A DNA stretch of 64,000 nucleotides. Source: Ctenosaura bakeri (taxonomy: Eukaryota > Chordata > Lepidosauria > Squamata > Iguanidae). The DNA lies in contig CAOLHI010000020.1 in the NCBI GenBank assembly GCA_948474755.1, positions 62,001-126,000 of the forward strand, in the 5' to 3' direction. The stretch's first letter is position 1, and every line of letters starts with the position of its first letter. The notes beneath the pieces were generated by a model, which worked only from the letters and a program-made list of their open reading frames with translations, was not told where the DNA came from and made no database searches. Positions 56,505-64,000 of this stretch are shown here, in pieces. A program made the position numbers and the translations under genes.

Positions 56505-56998
56505 GGTTTTCTGGACTTTGAGGCCGTGTTCTATTAGTATTTTCTTCTGACGTTTTGCCTGCATCTGTGGCTAGCATCTTCAGAGGATCTGGTGGCATGG
56601 AAGTGAGACAGAGTATATATACTTGTGTAGTCCCTGGGTGGGAGGGAGCAATTGCATGTGCTACAGCTGGCCTGTGTGATGGCCTATTGTTAAGTGGGAT
56701 ATCCCCTAGGGTGTATTGTTAGTCAGGGGATATGCATAACAGTGCGTTAAGTACATTAGCAACCCATTGTATTGTTCCCAGTAGAGGGACCTCCAGAGTC
56801 TGAGTGGTGTTTATTGGCATACTTCTGACTCTTGATTTTAGTGTTCTTCAGTACTGGTAGCCAAATCTTGTTTACTTTCCGAGTTTCTTCTTTCCTCTTG
56901 AAATTGTCCATGTGTTTATGGATTTCAATGGCCTCTCTGTGTAGTCTGGCATAGTAGTTGTCAGAATGGTCCAGAATGTCCACTCTGGGCTGTAACTG
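56505..56998 (-). mobile_element. Penelope-like element 3' end (GIY-YIG end plus terminal repeat), antisense
   Basis: The minus-strand frame 56983-56756 reads NYYARLHREAIEIHKHMDNF, then KRKEETRKVNKIWLPVLKN. This is the C-terminal part of the GIY-YIG endonuclease of vertebrate Penelope-like elements (family pattern ..R..REAIEI.KH..N.N......L...W.P.L), with the conserved Glu in REAIEI. Downstream, 56505-56600 on the minus strand is the recurring reptile terminus CTGAAGATGCTAGCCACAGATGCAGGCAAAACGTC...CAGAAAACCCACAACAACC. The reverse-transcriptase part is absent, so it is 5' truncated. Confidence 0.82.
56545..56585 (-). ncRNA. Decayed hammerhead-ribozyme-like core in the Penelope terminus
   Basis: Minus strand: CTGAAGA (matches CUGANGA), then TGCTAGCC-ACAGAT-GCAGGC as a weakened stem II, then AAAAC where the core requires GAAAC, then GTC at the expected cleavage triplet. 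Penelope-like elements are known to carry hammerhead motifs in their terminal repeats. The G-to-A change and stem mismatches make this copy very likely inactive. Confidence 0.5.
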
Positions 56999-57004
56999 AT
57001 GTGA

Positions 57005-57220
57005 GCCAGGGAATAAGAACTTGTGGGAGACAGCCAGTACTCAGGACTGAACAGTAAGGAAGGAAGAGTAAGGAAGAACTGGAGGAAAAAACAGAGTCAG
57101 GACTGAGGAGCAAGCATGGAATCAGGAGGAAGCATAACCAAAGTATATAGGAGCATGCGAGAATGCAAGGAGACTTTGCTGTTTAAAATTAAGTGGCAAG
57201 AACTGAAAGTTAGAATTGAA
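57005..57220. other. Unannotated stretch
   Basis: Purine-rich around 57040-57120. Nothing recognisable. Confidence 0.4.
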
Positions 57221-57228
57221 AATTGCTT

Positions 57229-57954
57229 CTATATCCACACCCATATCAATATCCATATACTAATGAATAGCTTGTCCAATTGGGGAGCCTTTGCTGATGT
57301 TAAATAGCTGTCAGTCAGGTCTCTGATAAAAGTGAACAACCTGTAAAACTGCCACACAAAGTAGCTTTGAACATTCCCCCTCAAAGAGCTCAAAGCCTGA
57401 ACAAATTTTCTCCATGTGTTAACAGTGCCATCTACAGGAAGACCAATGTCGTGTATCTGAAGGTGCTCTGACAAGTTCCACGCAAGAGAACCAGACTCCC
57501 ATTGTGCATAGCTATTCTTCAACTCTGCAGTGCTTCACGTTGTGTGCGTAAGTCTTACATTAACCCAGGGGGAAGAATTCTGTTTGTATTCATTAACACT
57601 TTGCTTGGAATTATTGATGAAAAGCTAGCAAAGTTCAACCAAGCCTTCAAATAGTAATGCATTTATTAAATCTGTTGATTTGGATATCTCCACTGTCTCT
57701 ATGTCTCCTCTGAAAGCCAGACCAGAGGTCTCAACACATGACATCTCTACTTCACAAATATAAAAACTTGAACCAGATGTGCCAATCCAACACATTACAA
57801 ATGTGCAATTGTGATCTTCTGGACTGTACACCTTCAGGACATAGGGATCAATTGCCTGTTTGATTATTTCTTCCCTATATAAAACTAAAAATTTCCGGAA
57901 ATGGAAAGCTAGCAAATCAGAGTTCCAGTCTAAACCTCCCAATGATATACTCAA
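57229..57954 (-). pseudogene. Protein-like decayed frames, unidentified
   Basis: Two minus-strand frames (57954-57625, 109 codons; 57522-57229, 97 codons) have balanced, protein-like composition, unlike most frames here. They contain, for example, FRKFLVLYREEIIKQAIDPY and WNLSEHLQIHDIGLPVDGTV. The ~100 bp between them is open in short stretches with a stop and shift. I do not recognise the family. It could be a retroelement or gene remnant, or chance. Confidence 0.2.
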
Positions 57955-58559
57955 TCAACAAAGTTTCTGACAAAGAAGCTCCTTTTGACAAAGTTTTTTT
58001 ATGCCTGCAACGCTCCCCACATTTATTCCTTGTCCCCTGTCTAGCCTCAAAGATTTTTAGCAGCATCAGCATTGGGCAGATGGCAGAGCTGGACTGGAGA
58101 AATGCAAGACTTACAGTGTTGGGCTTCAGCAATGTTATCTACTGTAAATAAAGGCTGGAGCTGGAAAAAAATAGAGTTCTATTATTACTGATTCTGTTAT
58201 AGCCATGTGTGCCTGCATACAACAAATAGGATAAATAGGGCGCCCTCCTGAACCTCTGAGTTGTGTGAACAGCAAAAAAGAGAGAAGAAAGGGAGAGAGT
58301 AGATAAGCCTGCCTCAGCCACTCCCCACAACATATTAAAGGAAACATAGATGTATATGTCTAGTCAACAAAAGGAGAACAAAATTAAAATACAGTCTGGA
58401 GTAAAGGGAAAAAATAATCTCTGGATGCATTTAGGAGAAAGCTTTCAAATGGTCTCTAGAAGGTTCAATATGTTTTTATTTACTTACACAAGGCTTGCCT
58501 GACCTGGATGTTTCACTTCACATAAGCATAATGTTAATTTTGAATAAATATTTGTGTAA

Positions 58560-58830
58560 GGAGATAGGTCTTATAGATACCCTAGACCCAAGCAGTGATT
58601 GGCTTTAAAGATCAGAAACAGCATTTTGAATTCTGTAGAAATGCAGCCAATGGAGCCGTTTCAACAGAGGGGTCACATGATCCCTGTGACCCTGATCACT
58701 AGTATCAAATTTTCTATTTAAAAAGTGAGTTAACATATCTGCTTTGATGACAGGGGTATACCCGTACTTCCACATGCAGGGAGCATTCATTTGGTAGCAT
58801 CCAACCCACATCCTAAATTGATACAATCAG
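58560..58830. repeat. Possible old LINE-type segment
   Basis: AGCAGTGATTGGCTTTAAAGATCAGAAACAGCATTTTGAATTCTG...GCAGCCAATGGAGC...GGGGTCACATGATCCC resembles the recurring amniote word order ...GGCTTTATAGGT...CAGCACTTTGAATT...GCAGCCAGTG...GTGATATGATCCC. Class not decided. Confidence 0.4.
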
Positions 58831-58834
58831 TCTC

Positions 58835-59675
58835 ATAAGGACTTGGAAAAATTGTACTTTTCCCCCCATAAGCACTCAAGGAATAGCCCAGATCTACAAG
58901 TCTCAGTATGTCATTACTCGGGTTCAAATTTCCTAAAAAGTACAATTTGCCTTCATTTTGTCTCTAAATCTTTTGAGGGCTCGCAATACATGTTTCCTCT
59001 GACATGGCTTAAATTACACTGCCACCTAGTGGGTGTTTGGAAAAAAGCAGACCTTCCCTAACAATTGAGCATAGCAAGAGCTGTTGTAAGATATGAATAG
59101 GATGAAATTGATTCGAAATGCGTTTGTTATACATGGCACATCACAAAATCCAGCACAGGTGTATCAAAACTGACAGAAACTCCATTAAAAACAAGAGCCT
59201 CTCAACCTTTTTATTAAGAAGCCCAGCACAGGAACACTGCTTTAGTTTTATTCTCCTCTGATGCAGGTGTTATTAATTCTAATTTACATCTACTACTATC
59301 TGAGCTTCTGTGACCTATTGGCTAACAGGGCAATTTAGTGTAGATATGAAGTTCATGAACTTGATAGGGCTTCCTTCCTGATAAAGTTAAACCTAAGTCA
59401 TATGCAGCCCTTGATTTCTAAAATAGGCGATCCCAATAATTAGGTCTGCCTAAAACCCATCATTCCTGAACTGGTTGTTTTTCCTGAAAATCACAGATAT
59501 TATGAGATTAGTTTGGTTTACCAGAGCTAATCCAAAATATTTTGCTGGCTGAAGAAAGGCAGCCAATATCACCCAAGGCCAGTGAAATTGTTTAGATGCT
59601 GAAGGCAGAAACTCCCCTACCTGGTAGTCAAAATAGAGCAGTAACAAGAATAATTAGGCTGAGCTTGACACTTCC
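58835..59675. other. Unannotated stretch
   Basis: No recognisable gene or repeat. Confidence 0.4.
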
Positions 59676-59714
59676 AAGTCCAAGCTTTGGGGTAAAGGTG
59701 GGGTATAAATGAGG

Positions 59715-60250
59715 GAACAAGACAGAATAATTTTTGGGTTATCAGTTCATTTGCAGGCACAATCCAAAGTACTGGTCAAGACCTATAAAGCTCTGTATCT
59801 AAAAAGAGCCTTTTTGGTGGCTATTGCCAGGCAATGGAATGGTCTGTCACAGGAGGCCAGACTGGCCACTTCCCTGCTTGCCTTCCACGGGCAGGTCAAT
59901 ACCCTTTTTTTAAGGGCCCTCCCTAAACTACAAACCCCAGGATTCCATAGGATGTTGAAAGCGGAATAATCACGCTATAACAGGCTAGTGCAGAAATGCC
60001 CTAAGTGGTTATGTGGAAAGGTCTTTAATAGGGTCTTTAATTTTTTAAAAAAAATTCTTTTCGAGGTTTTCAATTATTTTATGTCATTTTGAAGCACTGA
60101 AGTTTTAATATCGTAGTTTACTTAATTGTTTTAACAGTATTTTTATTACTCATTTTTAACTCATGTACCTTGTTTTAATTCATGTCTGAGCAACCTTGGG
60201 TCCCATTTGGGAGAAAAGAAGATGCAAATTACTTAATTAAATAAATAATT
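59715..60250 (+). mobile_element. L2 LINE, end of ORF2 and 3' UTR, split by a MITE
   Basis: Frame 59709-59969 reads AIARQWNGLSQEARLATSLL, then AFHGQVNTLFL. This is the L2-type C-terminus (A..LWN.LP.E.R...SL..F...LKT.LF). After the MITE at 59914-60001 the sequence continues into a T-rich 3' UTR and ends CAACCTTGGGTCCCATTTGGGAGAAAAGAAGATGCAAATTACTTAATTAAATAAATAA at ~60248, a standard L2 tail. Confidence 0.82.
59914..60001. mobile_element. MITE family A, left part missing, in L2
   Basis: CCCTAAACTACAAACCCCAGGATTCCATAGGATGTTGAAAGCGGAATAATC...CTAGTGCAGAAATGCCC. TAA on both sides (59911-59913, 60002-60004) is compatible with a 3-bp duplication, though the left terminus is lost. Confidence 0.8.
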
Positions 60251-60254
60251 TCTT

Positions 60255-60930
60255 CCACTTCATGACAAAAAGAAAAAGAAGAGGCAGAACATCCCTTTAC
60301 CTAATGGTTGGGCCAGCCCTGGTTCAAATTAGCTGTGAGGCATAGATGTGTTGACTGGTCCCTTCTTTCCTTCTCTATCCTGTGTGACACATTTGAACCA
60401 ACCAAGTCACCTCAATAGATAGCATTGTAAGAAATATTTAAAGTTATCTCCATGACTTTTTTTGTTTGCAGGGTTGCCTTTATTTCACATGGAGCCTTTT
60501 TATTTCCATTTCTAATAATGGAAAAATTGGCAAATTGCTTCTGTTCAGTGCTCCAGCAAGCCAAACATGCCCTTCCTTTTCCAGGAAAATCTATTCTCCA
60601 TGCAACATGTACATCAGTCATTAAGATGATACAAGTCAAGGATCACTACTTTGCTCAGTTCCGCATCTGCCCACCTCTCCCAGTGGCCATATGCCCTACT
60701 TTCCAAGGGACAGCCTTTTATTCAACGAGCTGTCAGAGAACAGTCCTCAGTTGCAAAATGTCATCTATTTGAAGTGTTATACAATCCAAGTCAATATATA
60801 AAGGTCTTTAAAGGTCAAGAACAAGAAGAAGTTAGAAGAACATGTCCTTGAAGTTTTCCATCAATTGTCACTGTGGATGTCAGACCATGGAGACATACAA
60901 GTCACACAGCCACAATCTCCACCATTATTG
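60255..60930. other. Unannotated stretch
   Basis: No recognisable gene or repeat. Confidence 0.4.
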
Positions 60931-60937
60931 GGGGATA

Positions 60938-60990
60938 GAAAACCCTGTGATAGGGTTGCCATAAGTCAGAAATGACTTGCTTGAAGAGAC

Positions 60991-61021
<31 letters not shown>

Positions 61022-61022
61022 C
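60938..61022 (+). repeat. SINE/Bov-B 3' tail with (AAC)n
   Basis: AACCCTGTGATAGGGTTGCCATAAGTCAGAAATGACTTGC...AGACACAACAACAAC then about 10 AAC units. The best-preserved example in the window of the 3' end shared by Bov-B and its dependent SINEs. The head and body are missing or unrecognisable. Confidence 0.85.
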
Positions 61023-61024
61023 TG

Positions 61025-61330
61025 TAGTACCAGCTAGATTACAGGAATTATTTTTCACTTTTGCATGTATCTGTACAAATTAGTAATTAGCAAAAAAAAA
61101 ATCTACTCCAAACTGGAGTAGACGTTCACCATCGACTGTTCAATGGTCAAAAAATCTTATTGTTTTAGGTATGCATCAACATAATTTTACAGCAATCAGT
61201 TTCAAGGCAAGGTATTTTAGGAAGCACAGTCACCTTATATTAATGTATATACCTAGTCTTTGCCCTTTTTTCTTTTTGTTTCTCTACACCTTTCTCTTTC
61301 TTTCTTTTGTAATCATACATGAAAAATCAA
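61025..61330. other. Unannotated stretch
   Basis: Contains ACTCCAAACTGGAGTAGA (a short inverted repeat near 61100) and T-rich sequence before the L1. Confidence 0.4.
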
Positions 61331-61334
61331 TTTT

Positions 61335-63960
61335 CATGAGATGCTGAACAAACCTGTTTCCATTAATGAGATCAATGAAGTGATAGAGTGAAATCCAACA
61401 AAACTCCAGGCCCGGATGGCTTAACAGCTAGTTTCTACAATTTAAAGAACAACTTTTGAAGCCCATGCAAGTTATGATGAATTCTGTAATGGGTGCAGGA
61501 TCACTCCCAAGAAGTTGGATAGAAGCAAATATAACATTGATTCCAAAGAGTGATCTTGCTGCCCCTACATGTAAAGATTTTCAACGTATCTCACTCTTAA
61601 ATGTGGACTGTAAAATTTTCACTTCTATCTTAGCAAACCATTTGAAGAAGGTATTGCCAGACTTTGTACATGAAGATCAGAGTGGTTTCATTCCAGGTAG
61701 ACAGATGAGATCTAATATTCAAACTGTGCTCGATATAATAGAATTCTATGAGTCTCACAATGAAAAAAAATGTGCTTTTATTTTTCTTGACACAGAGAAG
61801 GCCCTTGACAATGTAAATTGGTCTTTTCTTATAAAGGTCATTGAAGATACAGAATTTGGTGAGACCTTTATAAATTGGATAAAGGCAATTTGTAACAAAC
61901 AGAAGGCCTGTATAATTATCAATGGTGATTCTTCAGAAAGCATTTCAATCTTGGAAGGAACTTGACAAGGGTGCCCATTGTCTCCTTTGTTATTTGTATT
62001 GGTGTTGGAGGTTCTGTTAAGGCAACTAAAGAGAAAAGACTGTATCCAAGGAGTCAAGATTGGGCAAGATCAATTTAAATATAAGGCCTTTGCAGACGAT
62101 GTAGTACTTTTGTTAGAAGATCCCCTACCACAAAGTGCTAAAGTTAATGAATTTTTAAATACATTTGGTCAGCTGGCGGGTTTTAAAATCAGCAAAGCAA
62201 AAACTAAGATCCTTTTGAAAAACGTAAAAACCCTGTGAGAAAGAATTGATCAAAAGGAACGCAGATATTCAATGTGTTCAGAGAGTGAAATATCTAGGGA
62301 CTGAACTGACCAATAATAATAATTATCTGTTTAAGAACAATTACCAAAAGACTTGGGCTCAGATTCAAAAGAAATTGGAAATGTGGAAAAAGTTGGAGCT
62401 TTCCTCGATGGGTAGAATTTCAGTGATAAAAATGAGTGTACTCCCCAAAATACTCTTTTTGTTTTTGATAATCCCAGTCACAGTTCCCAGGAAGTGGCTT
62501 CAATGGTGTAAAAAAGATCTCTCTAAATTTATATGGAATGGGAAGAAACTGAGAATGAAATATAAATGGATAACAGATACAAGACATCAAGGAGGCTTTG
62601 CAGTACCAGATTTAGGTCTATACTACAAGGCCGCATGCCTAGCCTGGATGAAACCTTGGATCCTGTTGGATGACATGAAGGTATAGAAGGACATGACCTC
62701 TATTTTGACTGGCATGCGTACCAGTGGTATGATAAATTGAAAGTGCAAAAGACCTTTAAAAGCCATGTAATACACAAGGCACTCCTCACTGTTTGGGAAA
62801 AGTACAAGTTTTTTTCTGTCCCAAAAAGCCATAGTGGATTTCACCGCTGGAGGCGCTTTCTATTAAGGGATTGAGAAGACATGGCAATTGGCTGACTTAC
62901 AAGGAGCTGTTAAAACAAAGTGGGGATGCTGTTTTATTGAAAGATCAATAACAGTTAAAAAAGGAAGGACTCAATATACAGTGCTTTTCTTATATGCAAA
63001 TAAAAGAAAGATTTAAGAAAGATTTACAAGCTGTAGGAGTGGAATTAAGACAAACCAAACTGGAAGACCTTACGAAAAACAGTTGTTTTTGAGGTTGTAT
63101 AAGAGGTTGTTAATGTATAACTTAGAGGGAAGGACAGTCAAAGATTGTATGATAACTTGGGCCAGAGATTTAAGCCACAATGTCTTTTGGAAGGGTAGGA
63201 AACAATTTGGAAAAACAATATGGTGTACTCCAGATCTTATGCCCTCCAAGAAAATGTGCTAAAGATGGTGTATCGGTGGCATTTGACACCCAACAGATTT
63301 AGCAAAAATGAATAAGAATATGAACAATCACTGTTGGAAATGTGAAGATCAGGTAGGTTCTTTTTATCATATGTGGTGGGAATGTGATAGAGCAAAGAGA
63401 TTCTGTTATGCCATAAGGGCTGATATGCAAAAAAATTTGAAACTAAAAATTGAATTAGTTCCAGAATTCTTTTTATTGGGAATTTTTGGTGCAGATAATA
63501 GTATGGATTTCTGTACCAAAAGATTAGCTTGGCATTTGATTGTGGCAGCCAGACTCATCTATGCCAAATACTGGAAATCGACTTACATCCCCACGGTCGA
63601 TGAATGGTTAGAGAAAGTTATCAAAATTGCACAGATGGATAAAATGACTTACAGATTGGAGAATAAGATGGATAATAAGTTCTATAAGGCCTGGGAGTTG
63701 TTTACAGCATTTCTTCAGAACAAGGAAATTCTAACAAATGGTTTTCAGCTTTGAGTATTTAGGAGCGATTATGGGATCCCTTCTTGGATCTAGTCTATTT
63801 CAATTTTTATTTTTAGTTCTATGGGGGAATATGCTACATTTCAGAAATACAGTATATCTTCAAAGTTTAAGTAGGAATGATACAATTTTTTGTTAATATT
63901 TGTAATTATAAATTATTGGTAGTACTCCCCAGGTAATGTAGTGGAGGAAGGTGGAAGAAG
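61335..63960 (+). mobile_element. L1 LINE, 5'-truncated ORF2 pseudogene plus 3' UTR
   Basis: Begins in the RT N-terminal part (HEMLNKPVSINEINEVIE at ~61337, SPG-DGL-like near 61410). It continues in 61456-61965 with SLPRSWIEANITLIPKSDLA, ISLLNVDCKIFTSILANHLK, HEDQSGFIPGRQMRSNIQTV and IFLDTEKALDNVNWSFL. A TGA then breaks the TRQGCPLSPLLF block (reads GT*QGCPLSPLLF). 61978-62238 has KYKAFADDVVLLLEDP with the catalytic FADD box and FKISKAKTKIL. 62246-62686 has the post-RT region (VKYLGTELT, LSSMGRISVIKMSVLPKILF). The frame then degrades, and 63308-63754 gives the CWKCEDQVGSFYHMWWEC knuckle and C-terminus. Three or more lesions mean no single ORF2 protein. Of the remnants here it is among the best preserved, so relatively young. 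Confidence 0.95.
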
Positions 63961-63981
63961 GAGAAGTTTTTCATGTGACTG

Positions 63982-64000
63982 GTTGTTGTTGTTGTTGTTG
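63982..64000 (-). repeat. (GTT)n tail of an antisense SINE/Bov-B at the window edge
   Basis: GTTGTTGTT at the very end is the reverse of the (AAC)n tail seen at 60990-61022. A SINE or Bov-B copy on the minus strand probably continues beyond the window. Confidence 0.6.

Overview
The window is nuclear DNA of a squamate reptile, probably a lizard. The evidence is its repeat content: a 5S-rRNA-derived SINE of the 5S-Sauria type, tRNA-derived SINEs with a Bov-B-like (AAC)n tail, an RTE/Bov-B endonuclease fragment, CR1, L2 and L1 LINEs, a Penelope-like element, hAT, Tc1/mariner-type and 3-bp-TSD DNA transposons, and solo LTRs. I found no recognisable conserved host gene, rRNA or tRNA gene, CRISPR array or bacterial feature. 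It reads as intergenic or large-intron DNA. Most open frames of 60-150 codons are chance or lie inside repeats.

Layout: 1-5.4 kb has LINE tails, a 5S SINE and a long TA tract with a cruciform-like palindrome. 5.5-11.15 kb is the least explained segment. It is bounded by two ~75-bp inverted sequences and contains a nested 1-kb transposon, several local duplications, a five-CCAAT-box promoter-like region, and a possible three-exon minus-strand gene (115 codons, KEN motif) with in-phase GT-AG introns. 11.2-18.7 kb holds an antisense L1 3' end, a mariner/pogo-type element, an antisense CR1, a SINE, a Bov-B fragment and a GC-rich transposon. 18.7-26.4 kb is mostly unrecognised apart from two nested composites, including a solo LTR inside a MITE. 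26.4-28 kb is a sense CR1 reverse-transcriptase pseudogene. 29.9-30.8 kb is a second solo LTR of the same family.

31-47.5 kb carries many copies of one palindromic MITE family (termini GGCCATTTCC/GGAAATGGCC), plus SINEs, CR1, hAT and GC-rich relatives. 47.5-49.85 kb is a large inverted repeat broken by a 1-kb hAT with a perfect 8-bp TSD, which itself contains another transposon. 50.9-51.2 kb is a degenerate minisatellite. 56.5-57 kb is an antisense Penelope-like 3' end with GIY-YIG coding and a decayed hammerhead-like core. 59.7-60.25 kb is an L2 end. 61.3-63.96 kb is a 5'-truncated L1 ORF2 with FADD box and zinc knuckle, broken by stops and frameshifts. The window ends in the antisense tail of another SINE.

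The repeats give a relative insertion history: LTR into MITE, MITE into SINE (twice), MITE into CR1, MITE into hAT, and hAT into an inverted repeat. All family calls come from reading motifs by eye. No database search was run.
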